Source of the DNA: Streptomyces anulatus
Lineage (GTDB): Bacteria > Actinomycetota > Actinomycetes > Streptomycetales > Streptomycetaceae
Reading direction: 5' to 3'
Length of the DNA stretch: 64,000 bases
Assembly (NCBI RefSeq): GCF_014650675.1
Contig: NZ_BMVK01000022.1
Location: forward strand, 62,001 to 126,000
The number at the start of each line of letters is the position of its first letter. Position 1 is the first letter of the stretch. Shown here piece by piece: positions 42,979 through 51,189 of the stretch. The translations under genes and the position numbers were made by a program. A model generated the notes under the pieces. The model was not told the DNA's origin. It did no database searches and worked only from the letters and a program-made list of their open reading frames with translations.

Positions 42979-43878
42979 ATGACGGCGATGTCAGTGCGAG
43001 CTACCGGAACGACGCCGCTGAGCGACAGCGACGACCGGACTGGTGCGCGGACAGCGGACGTCACCGGAGAACTGCCCTGGGTCGAGGACGCCGGGAAGAT
43101 CGCCCCGCAGGACGCACGGGCCCTGTCGAAGATCTTCTTCGACCGGCTCCAGGTCCTGGAGGAGGGCACCCATGAGCACCAGTACGCCCGCAACACCCTG
43201 ATCGAGATGAACCTCTCCCTGGTGCGCTTCGCCGCCTCCCGGTTCCGCAACCGCGGCGGCGACGACACGGAGGACATCATCCAGGTCGGCACGATCGGCC
43301 TGATCAAGGCGATCGACCGGTTCGACCTGTCCCGCGAGGTCGAGTTCGCCACCTTCGCCGTGCCCTACATCGTCGGGGAGATCAAGCGCTTCTTCCGCGA
43401 CACCACCTGGTCGGTGCACGTGCCGCGGCGGCTCCAGGAGCTGCGGGTGGACCTCGCCAAGGCGAAGGAGCAGCTCTCCGCGGAGCTCGACCGCGACCCC
43501 ACCGTCAAGGAGCTTGCCGGCCACCTCGACCTCCCCGAGGAGGAGATCATCGAGGGGCTCGTGGCCGCCAACGGCTATTCGGCCGGTTCGCTCGACACTC
43601 CCTCGGCGGACAGCGACTCCGGCCAGGAGCAGCGGGCGTACGCCGATGTCCTCGGCGAGACGGATCCGGCCATGGAGACCGTCGAGAACCTGCACACCCT
43701 GGCCCCGCTGCTGGACCAGCTCGACGACCGGGAGCGCCGGATCGTGCAGATGCGGTTCGGGGCGGAGATGACGCAGTCGCAGATCGGCGCGGAGCTGGGT
43801 GTGTCCCAGATGCACGTGTCGCGGCTGCTCAGCAGGATCGTCCAGCAGCTGCGCAAGGGGATGAGCGTCGAGGCATGA
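42979..43878 (+). CDS. SigB/SigF/SigG-subfamily RNA polymerase sigma factor
   Basis: This 299-residue stress/development sigma factor has region 2 about 75-150 (IEMNLSLVRFAASRFRNRGG, DIIQVGTIGLIKAIDRFD). Region 3 is about 150-225 (VHVPRRLQELRVDLAKAKEQ) and region 4 about 240-295 (LDDRERRIVQMRFGAEMTQS, then a helix-turn-helix with GVSQMHVSRLLSRI). ATG 42979 has AGGGAGG upstream. Sigma factors of this group are held by RsbW/SpoIIAB-type kinases; one such gene lies 3.5 kb downstream in a co-directional run with a PP2C phosphatase. Which member of the multi-copy Streptomyces set this is cannot be told. Confidence 0.92.
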   Translation: MTAMSVRATGTTPLSDSDDRTGARTADVTGELPWVEDAGKIAPQDARALSKIFFDRLQVLEEGTHEHQYARNTLIEMNLSLVRFAASRFRNRGGDDTEDIIQVGTIGLIKAIDRFDLSREVEFATFAVPYIVGEIKRFFRDTTWSVHVPRRLQELRVDLAKAKEQLSAELDRDPTVKELAGHLDLPEEEIIEGLVAANGYSAGSLDTPSADSDSGQEQRAYADVLGETDPAMETVENLHTLAPLLDQLDDRERRIVQMRFGAEMTQSQIGAELGVSQMHVSRLLSRIVQQLRKGMSVEA

Positions 43879-43958
43879 CACTGCGGGAACCCTCGCTCGC
43901 TTATGCTTCCTGACGATCAGGCCGGACGAACCGCGCCGTCGCACGAGGGGGTGGAGGG

Positions 43959-45230
43959 TTGACCGAGTCGCCCGTGGGCACAGCTCCGATTCCTGTGGGC
44001 ATCTCCGGAATTCCCTCCCAGCAGGTCGGGGCCTCGCTCCACCCCGAGGCCCCGCTGTGGAGTCTGAACGCGTCGATCCTGCTCGTGGAGGACGACGCGG
44101 GTGACGCGCTGCTCGTCGAGGAGATGCTCACCGACAGCGAGCTGGATTCCGCCCTCACCTGGTGCAAGACCCTGGCCGAGGCGCGCGCCTTCCTGAGCGC
44201 GGCCACCACCCCGGTGTGCGTGCTCCTGGACCTGCATCTTCCCGACGTCCACGGCCTGGACGCCGTGCGCCAGATACTGGAGTCCGACAGCGACGCCGCA
44301 ATCGTCGTCCTCACCGGTCTGGAGGAGTCCGGCACCGGGCTCCGCGCGGTCGCCGGAGGCGCCCAGGACTACCTGGTCAAGGGCCGCCTGGACCCGGAGG
44401 TGCTCGCGCGCGCGATCCGCTACGCCCTGCAGCGCAAGGAAGTGGAACGGGCCGCCGCCGCGCTGCGCGACAACCGGCTGATCGCCCAGGAGAACGCCCG
44501 GCTGGAGCGCGGGCTGCTGCCCGTCCCCCTGCTGCGGGACGACCGCTTCCGGGCGCGCGCCCGCTACGAGCCGGGGCGGGTCCACGGGCTGCTGAGCGGT
44601 GACTTCTACGACGTCGTGCAGACCTCGGACGGCACGGTCCACGCGGTGATCGGCGATGTGTCCGGGCACGGTGCCGCCGAGGCCGCACTCGGCGTGTGCC
44701 TGCGGGTGGCCTGGCGTACCGCCGTGCTGTGCGGTACGTCCCACCCCGAGCAGATAGCCCTGCTGGAGGAGATCCTGGTCGCCGAGCGGTCGGACTCCCA
44801 CGTGTTCGCCACCGTCACCTCGCTGGCGTTCCCGCCCGGGCAACGGCACGCGCAGGTCCTGCGGGCCGGTCACCCCGGCCTGCTGCTGCGTGAGGGCACG
44901 GACGTGACCTGGGTCGAGCCCGAGGGCGGCATGGCGCTCGGGCTGCTGCCCGGGGCCGGCCGGTGGCCGACGATCGACATCCCGCTGACACCCGGTGCCG
45001 GTCTCGTACTCTTCACGGACGGGCTCTTCGAGGGGCGCGACGGACCCGACAGCCGTCTCGGCGAGGAAGGGCTGCTCGCGATGGCACGGGCCAACGGCCA
45101 TCTGCCGGCCCGCGCGTTCGTCGACGCCCTGGTGGCGGGGGCAGCGGAGGGGGCCGCCCCCTACGGCGGCCTCGCGGACGATGTGGCCGTTCTGCATCTG
45201 GGCTGGGGATCGGAATCCGATGAGCGGTGA
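43959..45230 (+). CDS. Response regulator-PP2C phosphatase (RsbU-like effector)
   Basis: This protein of about 423 residues has a receiver domain (about 38-160: LLVEDDAGDAL, phospho-Asp in VLLDLHLPDVHG, VVLTGLEE, DYLVKG) and a coiled linker. A SpoIIE-type PP2C domain follows (about 190-420) with metal motifs SGDFYDV, IGDVSGHG, FTDGLFE and ADDVAVL, all intact. Phosphorylation by a kinase should switch on dephosphorylation of a STAS anti-anti-sigma protein. The TTG start at 43959 has GAGGGGGTGGAG upstream; GTG 43974 is possible. The HK gene begins inside its last codons, so the two are coupled. Confidence 0.88.
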   Translation: MTESPVGTAPIPVGISGIPSQQVGASLHPEAPLWSLNASILLVEDDAGDALLVEEMLTDSELDSALTWCKTLAEARAFLSAATTPVCVLLDLHLPDVHGLDAVRQILESDSDAAIVVLTGLEESGTGLRAVAGGAQDYLVKGRLDPEVLARAIRYALQRKEVERAAAALRDNRLIAQENARLERGLLPVPLLRDDRFRARARYEPGRVHGLLSGDFYDVVQTSDGTVHAVIGDVSGHGAAEAALGVCLRVAWRTAVLCGTSHPEQIALLEEILVAERSDSHVFATVTSLAFPPGQRHAQVLRAGHPGLLLREGTDVTWVEPEGGMALGLLPGAGRWPTIDIPLTPGAGLVLFTDGLFEGRDGPDSRLGEEGLLAMARANGHLPARAFVDALVAGAAEGAAPYGGLADDVAVLHLGWGSESDER

Positions 45231-46851
45231 CATGACGGAGAAGCCGGCGCCGGGCGGTCTCGCCGCGCGGCTGTCGGTGCAGAACTGGGTCCATCTCATA
45301 CTCGGCGGATTCATCGTGGTGGTCTGCGCCTGTCTGCTGATCGGCGGGCTCGTGATGGCCCGGATCTCCGACCGTACGACCGAGCTGGTGGACCGCATCC
45401 AGCCCGCCAGATCCGCGTCCTTCCAGCTCCAGAACGCCCTGCTCGACCAGGAGACCGGGATCAGGGGATTCGCGCTGACCGGCGACGACTCCTTCCTCGA
45501 ACCGTACGAGGCGGGAAAGGCCGCCGAGCAGGAGCGCCTCGCGCAGGTACGGCGGCTGGTGGGCCCCGACAGCCGGTACGCCGACGACCTCGACACCATC
45601 GCCGCCGCCGCCGAGAAGTGGCGGCGGAGCAAGGCCGAGCCGCTGATCACGACGGTCCGGGAGAAGGGGCCGAGCGAGGCCGCCACCTCTGCGCAGTTGC
45701 AGCGCAGCAAGGCGGACTTCGACCAGCTTCGGCAGGCGTACGGCGCCCAGCAGGGGCATCTCGCCGAGGCCCGCGACCAGGCGCGCACCGACCTCGGCAC
45801 GGCGCGCACCACCCGCGACCGGGTGCTCATCGCGCTGGTCACCGTCTTCGTGCTGACCGTGGCGGCGCTGAGCCTGCTGCTCCACCGGGTGGTGGGCGTT
45901 CCGCTGAACCGGCTGCGCGCCGCCTCGGACCGCGTCAGGTCGGGGGCCTTCGGAACGCGGATCGAGATCAAGGGACCCTCCGACGTGCAGGCCGTGGCCC
46001 GGACGGTGGAGGACATGCGGCGGCGGCTGGCCGACGAACTGGCCGAGGCGCAGAACCGCGAGGCCCTGCTCGCGGAACAGACACAGGAGCTGCGCCGTTC
46101 CAATGCGGAGCTGGAACAGTTCGCGTACGTCGCCTCGCACGACCTCCAGGAGCCGCTGCGCAAGGTCGCGTCCTTCTGCCAGCTCCTGGAGAAGCGGTAC
46201 GGCAAGGAAATCGACGAGCGGGGCAAGCAGTACATCGCCTTCGCGGTGGACGGCGCCAAGCGGATGCAGGTCCTCATCAACGACCTGCTGACGTTCTCGC
46301 GGGTGGGCCGGGTGCAGGAGAGCTGGAAACCGGTCGATCTGGACCGGGCCCTGGACCGCGCCCTGGGCAATCTGACCCTCGCGATCGAGGAGTCGGGGAC
46401 GGTGATCGAGCGGCCGGAGTCCCTGCCCGAACTGCTCGGGGACGCGACCGCGCTCACCATGGTCTGGCAGAACCTCGTCGGCAACGCGGTGAAGTTCCGC
46501 CGGGAGGGGGTCCCGTGCCGGATCTCGGTCGACTGCGTGCGCGAGGACGAGGACTGGCACCTGACCGTGTCGGACAACGGGATCGGGATCGAGCCCGAGT
46601 TCGCGGACAAGGTGTTCGTCATTTTCCAGCGGTTGCACGCCCGTGACGAGTACGAGGGCACCGGCATCGGCCTCGCGCTCTGCCGGAAGATCATCGAGTT
46701 CCACGGTGGCCGGATCTGGCTGGAGCCCGAACCGGGCGAAGGCACCCGCATCCACTTCACCCTGCCCGTGGCGCCCGAGGCGCCCACGCACACCACGGCG
46801 GAGCTGCTCGCTCCCGCCCAGCTCACCAGCCAGCCGGGAGATCCTTCGTGA
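45220..46851 (+). CDS. CHASE3-HAMP sensor histidine kinase
   Basis: This 543-residue kinase has membrane helices near 27-50 and 200-222 enclosing a CHASE3 extracellular sensor with DQETGIRGFALTGDDSFLEP. HAMP follows (about 222-275), then HisKA (H in YVASHDLQEPLRKVASFCQL near 306) and an ATPase domain with QNLVGNAVKFRREG, DNGIGIEPEF and GTGIGLALCRKI. ATG 45220 overlaps the phosphatase gene; ATG 45232 is an alternative. It is the probable partner of the receivers encoded on both sides (43959 and 46848), so one input may split to a phosphatase and a free receiver. Confidence 0.92.
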   Translation: MSGDMTEKPAPGGLAARLSVQNWVHLILGGFIVVVCACLLIGGLVMARISDRTTELVDRIQPARSASFQLQNALLDQETGIRGFALTGDDSFLEPYEAGKAAEQERLAQVRRLVGPDSRYADDLDTIAAAAEKWRRSKAEPLITTVREKGPSEAATSAQLQRSKADFDQLRQAYGAQQGHLAEARDQARTDLGTARTTRDRVLIALVTVFVLTVAALSLLLHRVVGVPLNRLRAASDRVRSGAFGTRIEIKGPSDVQAVARTVEDMRRRLADELAEAQNREALLAEQTQELRRSNAELEQFAYVASHDLQEPLRKVASFCQLLEKRYGKEIDERGKQYIAFAVDGAKRMQVLINDLLTFSRVGRVQESWKPVDLDRALDRALGNLTLAIEESGTVIERPESLPELLGDATALTMVWQNLVGNAVKFRREGVPCRISVDCVREDEDWHLTVSDNGIGIEPEFADKVFVIFQRLHARDEYEGTGIGLALCRKIIEFHGGRIWLEPEPGEGTRIHFTLPVAPEAPTHTTAELLAPAQLTSQPGDPS

Positions 46852-47291
46852 ACACCCCTGTCCAGCCCATCGAGGTCCTGCTCGTCGAGGACGATCCCGG
46901 CGACGAGCTGATGACCCGTGAGGCCTTCGAGGACAACAAGATCCGCAACACCCTGCACGTCGTGCGCGACGGGCAGGAGGCGCTGGACTTCCTCTACCGG
47001 CGCGGCGAGTACACCGAGGCCCCCCGCCCGGACCTGGTGCTGCTGGACCTGAATCTGCCCAAGTACGACGGCAGGCAGGTGCTGGAGCAGATCAAGGGCG
47101 ACCCCGAACTCTCCCTCATCCCCGTGGTCGTGCTCACCACCTCCTCGGCCGAGGAGGACATCCTGCGCAGCTACAAACTCCACGCGAACGCGTACGTGAC
47201 GAAGCCGGTGGACCTCGATCAGTTCATCGCGGCGGTCCGCCAGATCGACGAGTTCTTCGTGACCGTGGTGCGGCTGCCCGGACGTGCGTAG
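46848..47291 (+). CDS. Single-domain response regulator (Rcp1-type)
   Basis: This 147-residue receiver has no output domain: VLLVEDDPGDELMTREAFED, phospho-Asp in LVLLDLNLPKYDG near residue 66, LTTSSAEEDI and Lys in YVTKPVDLDQF. The sequence resembles Rcp1-type receivers that pair with phytochrome-like kinases. GTG 46848 overlaps the kinase stop (GTGA). It may act as a phosphate sink, relay or protein-protein switch for the adjacent kinase. Confidence 0.9.
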   Translation: MNTPVQPIEVLLVEDDPGDELMTREAFEDNKIRNTLHVVRDGQEALDFLYRRGEYTEAPRPDLVLLDLNLPKYDGRQVLEQIKGDPELSLIPVVVLTTSSAEEDILRSYKLHANAYVTKPVDLDQFIAAVRQIDEFFVTVVRLPGRA

Positions 47292-47339
47292 GATCGGTCC
47301 GGATCTCCTGGAGTGGGATCGTTCGCCAGGGGTAGACGA

Positions 47340-47843
47340 ATGGCGGAAAAGGTCTCCGACCTCACTGCGGCGCCCTGGCTGGAGCACATGAACGAACAGG
47401 TCACCTCCCCACCGGAAGAACCGGGTCAGGGGCTGGCTTCCGCCGAGGTACTGCTGAGCGCCGAGGTCTTCGACGGCGAGCCGGGCTGCATCGCGCTGGC
47501 CCGTGCGCTCGCCGACCGCTTCCTGACGAGACTCGCGGTGGAGTGCCTCGCCCCGATCGGCGAACACACACGCAGCGACCTGATGCTGGCCGTGAGCGAG
47601 CTGGTCACCAACGCCGACCGCTACAGCCACGGCCCCTATCTCCTGGAGCTGGAGGGCAACGCGCAGCTCATCAGCGTCACGGTGTACGACAGCAGCACCG
47701 CGATGCCCGTGCTGTACGCCCCCGACCCGTCCCGCCTCGGCGGTCACGGCATGGAGATCGTGGTGGCCCTGTGCGACCGTCTCACGGCCGAGCGGGTACC
47801 GGTGGGCAAGCGGATCCGGGCGGAGTTCCAGCTCAGCACCTGA
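47340..47843 (+). CDS. RsbW/SpoIIAB-like anti-sigma kinase (HATPase_c_2)
   Basis: This 167-residue ATP-binding protein has an N-box ending DLMLAVSELVTNADRYSHG near residues 80-98, a G1-like VYDSSTAMPVL near 120, and GGHGMEIVVALCDRL near 135-149. The fold is that of Streptomyces anti-sigma regulatory kinases. ATG 47340 has AGGGG seven bases upstream; a GTG at 47313 would add nine residues. It closes the phosphatase-kinase-receiver run, and the sigma gene heads the same strand, so it is the natural candidate anti-sigma factor. Confidence 0.85.
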   Translation: MAEKVSDLTAAPWLEHMNEQVTSPPEEPGQGLASAEVLLSAEVFDGEPGCIALARALADRFLTRLAVECLAPIGEHTRSDLMLAVSELVTNADRYSHGPYLLELEGNAQLISVTVYDSSTAMPVLYAPDPSRLGGHGMEIVVALCDRLTAERVPVGKRIRAEFQLST

Positions 47844-47859
47844 GCCCGGCCGGCGTCCC

Positions 47860-48270
47860 TCAGGCGTCGAGCACGGCGACGGCCTCGATCTCCACCAGGT
47901 GTTCGGGGATGTCCAGGGCCGCGACTCCCACCAGCGTGCCGGGCGGTACGGGAGCGCCACCCAGTCGCGTGGCGGCCCGGGAGACGCCCTCCAGGAACAG
48001 CGGCATCTTCCCGGGCGCCCAGTCCACGACGTACACGGTCAGTTTCGCCAGGTCCGCGAAGGTGCCGCCGACCGCCGCAAGGGCCGTGCCGATGTTCACG
48101 TAACACTGCTCGACCTGCGCGGCGAGGTCGCCCTCGCCGACCGTGCGGCCCTCCGCGTCCCAGGCGACCTGCCCGGCGACGAAGACCAGCTTCGATCCGG
48201 TCGCGACCGATACCTGCTGGTAGGCGCCGATCTCCGGCAGCCCGCTCGGGTTCATCAGGGTGATGGCCAT
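47860..48270 (-). CDS. RidA/YjgF-family protein lacking the catalytic arginine
   Basis: This 136-residue Rid protein has NPSGLPEIGAYQQVSVATG at the N-terminus, LVFVAGQVAWDAEGRTVG near 35-52 and the C-terminal strand VEIEAVAVLDA. In enamine/imine deaminases a conserved Arg precedes the strand (PTRSCVEV type). Here the position reads VPPGTLVGVAAL with no Arg, so it probably belongs to a non-deaminase Rid group. ATG 48270 has GGAGG upstream. It is divergent from an HxlR regulator that likely controls it. Confidence 0.85.
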   Translation of the reverse strand: MAITLMNPSGLPEIGAYQQVSVATGSKLVFVAGQVAWDAEGRTVGEGDLAAQVEQCYVNIGTALAAVGGTFADLAKLTVYVVDWAPGKMPLFLEGVSRAATRLGGAPVPPGTLVGVAALDIPEHLVEIEAVAVLDA

Positions 48271-48332
48271 CCTGCCCGCCTCCTCGTCCTGGGGGCCGCG
48301 CCCCCTCTTCTCCACCGGACCGGCCGATTTCC

Positions 48333-48371
48333 GGTCACTTGTGGTTACTCGGAAACCGTAGGAGAGTGACC
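48333..48371. promoter_or_regulatory. Nested inverted repeats between ridA-like and HxlR genes
   Basis: Outer arms GGTCACT (48333-48339) and AGTGACC (48365-48371) enclose an inner imperfect repeat, GTGGTTAC facing GGAAACCGTA. The site lies between the divergent starts at 48270 and 48414 and is the expected place for HxlR dimers. Binding is inferred. Confidence 0.5.
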
Positions 48372-48413
48372 GCTGACATGGAAGAACGCACTTTTCGGTG
48401 ACGGGGGAACCTG

Positions 48414-48797
48414 ATGGTGACCAAGCAGTTCAGCGGGTCGCCCGAAGACGCGGATCTGCGGCGCGCGGACTCGTTGGCTCGGGAGATCTTCTCCGACGTC
48501 GCCAACAAGTGGGCGCTCCTGATCATCGAGGCTCTGGGCGAGGGCACTCTCCGCTTCACCGAGCTGCGGGGCGAGGTCGAGGGCATCAGCCACAAGATGC
48601 TCACCCAGAACCTGCGGATGCTGGAGCGCTACGGGCTGGTCGAGCGGTGCGTGCACCCCACCGTGCCCCCGCGGGTCGAGTACACCCTGACCGAGCCGGG
48701 GCAGGGCCTGCGCCGGACGGTCCATGTGATGTGCGACTGGACCCATGAGCACATCGGCCACATCGAAGCCTCCCGACGCGCCTTCGACACGGCTTAG
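48414..48797 (+). CDS. HxlR-family transcriptional regulator
   Basis: This 127-residue winged-helix regulator shows the HxlR hallmarks: VANKWALLIIEALGEGTLRF (near 29-48), ELRGEVEGISHKMLTQNLRM, LERYGLVERCVHPTVPPRVE and YTLTEPGQGL. Cys80 could act as a redox or electrophile sensor as in HypR/QorR relatives, though that is not established here. ATG 48414 has GGGGGAACCTG upstream. It is divergent from the Rid-family gene. The stop overlaps the convergent phosphatase-like gene by 4 bp. Confidence 0.9.
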   Translation: MVTKQFSGSPEDADLRRADSLAREIFSDVANKWALLIIEALGEGTLRFTELRGEVEGISHKMLTQNLRMLERYGLVERCVHPTVPPRVEYTLTEPGQGLRRTVHVMCDWTHEHIGHIEASRRAFDTA

Positions 48798-49975
48798 GAC
48801 ACGCTCCGGCCCTCCGGCCGGCCGAACCAGTCGAGGCACAGCACCAGCGCGTCGTCGAGCGTCTCCGTGCCCCGGTACTCCGCCAGTTCGCCGAGCATCG
48901 CGCGCGGGACGGTGGCGGCCGGCAGAAGCCGTGTCGACTGGATGGCGCGGGCCAGCGCGCGCTCCCCGTACGCCTCGCCGAGCGGGGACACCGCCTCGTA
49001 GACGCCGTCGCTGAGCAGCAGCAGCCGGTCGCCGGGCTCCACGTGGAGTTCCTGGACCGTGTACTGCGACTCCTCGAACATGCCGAGCGGCAGCTGCGCC
49101 TCCAGCTCGATCCGGCGCACCTCCCGGCCGCGCTGTATCCACAGCTGCGGCGATCCCGCGTCGACGACGCCGACCCGTCCGGTCGCCAGCTCGAAGCGGA
49201 GCAGCAGGGTGGAGACGTGGGACGCGCCGCGGTGCTGGTCGTAGAGGGCCTGGTCGGCGAGGGCGGCCTGGTCCGCGATGCCGATGCCGGCCCGGCGGGC
49301 GTTGCGGAGGGCGTTGACGGCGAGGTTGGTGAGGAGGGAGGCCTGTATGCCCTCGCCCATGCCGTTGGTCACCGCGAGGGTCAGCTCGTCGGCGTCGGCG
49401 GCCCAGTCGAAGTTGTCCCCGTGGATGGCGTACGCGGGCTCCAGCTGGGCCCCGATCGCGAACTCGGCGGCGGTGCAGGCGCGGGCGGGCAGCAGTTGCC
49501 ACTGCATCTCGGCGGCGAGGGTGAGGCGGGTGGTGCGCCGGGCGCGCTGGTACAGGTCGGTGTCCCGTTCGGCGACGAGGATCTCGTGGCCCAGCAGGTC
49601 GGCCATGTGCGTCAGCTCGCCGACCAGCTCCGGGGTGGACAGGGCCTGGGGCAGCCGGACGGTGAGGATGCCGAGCCGTTCGCCCCGTACGGTCACGGGC
49701 AGGTGGTGGTCGACGGCGTCATCGTGCCGGACCTGCTGTTCACGGGGCTCCTGGCTGCCGAACGCCCGGCCCTCGGGGCTGTTGTGGAGGGAAAGCGGCT
49801 CGTTCTCGTCGTCGGGCCGGTCCAGGGATTTGAGGACCCGCAGGCCGTAGTCGGCGAGGTGCAGCTCCACCGCGAGGGCCCCGTAGACACTGCTGAGCTT
49901 GGTGCGCAGGGTGGCCAGCAGGGCGTGCGGCGCGGCGGCCCGTACCGCGGCCTCGATGTCCGTTCGTCTGTTCAC
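48794..49975 (-). CDS. SpoIIE-like PP2C protein with altered metal motif
   Basis: This protein of about 393 residues has a GAF-like N-terminal half (about 10-165) and a C-terminal PP2C/SpoIIE fold (about 185-390). The first metal motif is HGDNFDWAADADEL rather than GGDxYD. The usual GDVSGHG reads TNGMGEG, replacing the metal-binding Asp by Asn. LLLSDGVYE and ETLDDALVLCLDW are kept. It may be a weak or dead phosphatase that binds its STAS partner. The GTG 49975 start is moderately supported (GAGAG upstream); TTG 50032 is possible. It is divergent from the MarR gene. Confidence 0.8.
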   Translation of the reverse strand: MNRRTDIEAAVRAAAPHALLATLRTKLSSVYGALAVELHLADYGLRVLKSLDRPDDENEPLSLHNSPEGRAFGSQEPREQQVRHDDAVDHHLPVTVRGERLGILTVRLPQALSTPELVGELTHMADLLGHEILVAERDTDLYQRARRTTRLTLAAEMQWQLLPARACTAAEFAIGAQLEPAYAIHGDNFDWAADADELTLAVTNGMGEGIQASLLTNLAVNALRNARRAGIGIADQAALADQALYDQHRGASHVSTLLLRFELATGRVGVVDAGSPQLWIQRGREVRRIELEAQLPLGMFEESQYTVQELHVEPGDRLLLLSDGVYEAVSPLGEAYGERALARAIQSTRLLPAATVPRAMLGELAEYRGTETLDDALVLCLDWFGRPEGRSVS

Positions 49976-50061
49976 GGTCTCTCGCGCAATCTTCGTCCTG
50001 CGACGTGGTAGGGGCCGGGGCCGGGCTGACAAGCAGGCCTGACGGGTGACACAGTGGCTGA

Positions 50062-50577
50062 ATGCCCCACCGAGGATTTCGCCCGAGCAGTCGCGAACAG
50101 GCGTCCGCCGACGCCGTCGCCGCCTCGGAGCTGCTGGAGGTGCTGTGGGGCCGGGGCCAGGAATCGGCCGCTTCGGGAACCGTATCGCCCTCCCAGCTTC
50201 GGGCCCTGCTCGTGATCGAGAAGCAGGAAGGCACCAATCTGCGGGCGCTGGGCGAAGCCCTGGGCTCGCGTGCTCCCTCCGTCAGCAGGCTCTGCGACCG
50301 GATGGAGGCGATGGGACTCGTCCTGCGGGCGCCCAGTCCGACCAGTCGGCGCGAAGTGGAACTGCGGCTGAGTCTGCGCGGCCGCACCCTTCTCGAAGAG
50401 TACCGGGCCCTGCGCGCCGGCGAACTGAACGCCGTACTGGAGCGCATGGATCCCGCCGCCCTCGCCGCCCTCGCCGAGGGGCTCGCGGCCTTCCACGCCG
50501 CCGCTTCGGAACGTCTTTCCCCGCAAAGGGACACGGCCGCCCCGCCACTCCGCGATGATGTCGCCGACAGCGCCTAG
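50062..50577 (+). CDS. MarR-family transcriptional regulator
   Basis: This 171-residue winged helix-turn-helix protein has SPSQLRALLVIEKQEGTNLR near 41-60, LGEALGSRAPSVSRLCDRME near 62-81 (recognition helix) and the wing SPTSRREVELRLSLRGRTLL. Flanking helices form the dimer interface. The ligand is unknown. It lies between two partner-switching genes, divergent from the phosphatase-like gene and upstream of the STAS gene, whose promoter carries a 16-bp palindrome that it may bind. Confidence 0.87.
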   Translation: MPHRGFRPSSREQASADAVAASELLEVLWGRGQESAASGTVSPSQLRALLVIEKQEGTNLRALGEALGSRAPSVSRLCDRMEAMGLVLRAPSPTSRREVELRLSLRGRTLLEEYRALRAGELNAVLERMDPAALAALAEGLAAFHAAASERLSPQRDTAAPPLRDDVADSA

Positions 50578-50672
50578 CCTCATCCAGCTCCTGCTTCCGC
50601 GTTCATCGGCTCTCCACCGTCGACAGCCTGCCGAGCAACCGTCGAGGATCAGATTGTTACCCGATGGAGAAT

Positions 50673-50703
50673 GTTGTCAAATGACAACTGTTACTTCTAT
50701 CGT
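50673..50703 (+). promoter_or_regulatory. Promoter with overlapping palindrome upstream of the STAS gene
   Basis: GTTGTCAAATGACAAC (50673-50688) is a palindrome with 7-bp arms. It supplies a -35 (TTGTCA, 50674-50679), followed after 18 bp by TATCGT (50698-50703). The region is A/T-rich against its surroundings. The style fits a MarR-type operator, but the pairing with the upstream MarR gene is inferred. Confidence 0.55.
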
Positions 50704-50798
50704 TACCCCGTACCCCGCCGCGACCAGGGACGGAACCATGCCGACCCGTCCGGCGACACGGCTCTTCGCCCCCTTCCGACCCGCCCGAGGTGCCTTCC

Positions 50799-51161
50799 GT
50801 GCTTTCATCGCCCAACGAAGACAGAGCCGTCAGAATCACCACCCGGCACGATCGGGGCGCTTTGGTCCTCACCGTGTCGGGTGACCTCGATATCGACAGC
50901 GTCGCACCGTTGGGACTCGCCCTGACCGCGGCGGCCGACGACGACTCCGGCCCGGTCGTCGTGGACCTCTCCGGCGTCGGCTTCGCGGACTCGACGACGG
51001 TGAACGTGCTCCTTCAGGGACACACCGCGCTGGGCGACCGGCTGCGACTGGCCGCACCGTCCCCGTTCATGCGCCGCCTGATCGAGATGATCGGCCTCGA
51101 CAGCGCCCTGCCCGTCCTGCCGTCCGTGGACGCCGCCATCGACGCCGTACTGCCTTCCTGA
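50799..51161 (+). CDS. STAS-domain anti-anti-sigma factor
   Basis: This 120-residue protein of the SpoIIAA/RsbV type has TTRHDRGALVLTVSGDLDID near residues 14-33 and VVVDLSGVGFADSTTVNVLL near 55-74. The regulatory serine is expected in FADSTT. It would bind an RsbW-like kinase when unphosphorylated and free the sigma factor. GTG 50799 has GAGGTG seven bases upstream; GTG 50790 is a weaker choice. It completes the set of partner-switching parts in this 8-kb region. Confidence 0.88.
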   Translation: MLSSPNEDRAVRITTRHDRGALVLTVSGDLDIDSVAPLGLALTAAADDDSGPVVVDLSGVGFADSTTVNVLLQGHTALGDRLRLAAPSPFMRRLIEMIGLDSALPVLPSVDAAIDAVLPS

Positions 51162-51189
51162 CGCTCCCGGACCGGGTACGGCGGTACGG

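Noticed and set aside
43917..47960. A 1347-codon minus-strand open frame opposite the phosphatase-kinase-receiver run
   Set aside because: Antisense of four coupled genes with intact catalytic motifs; its composition is typical of reverse-strand reading.
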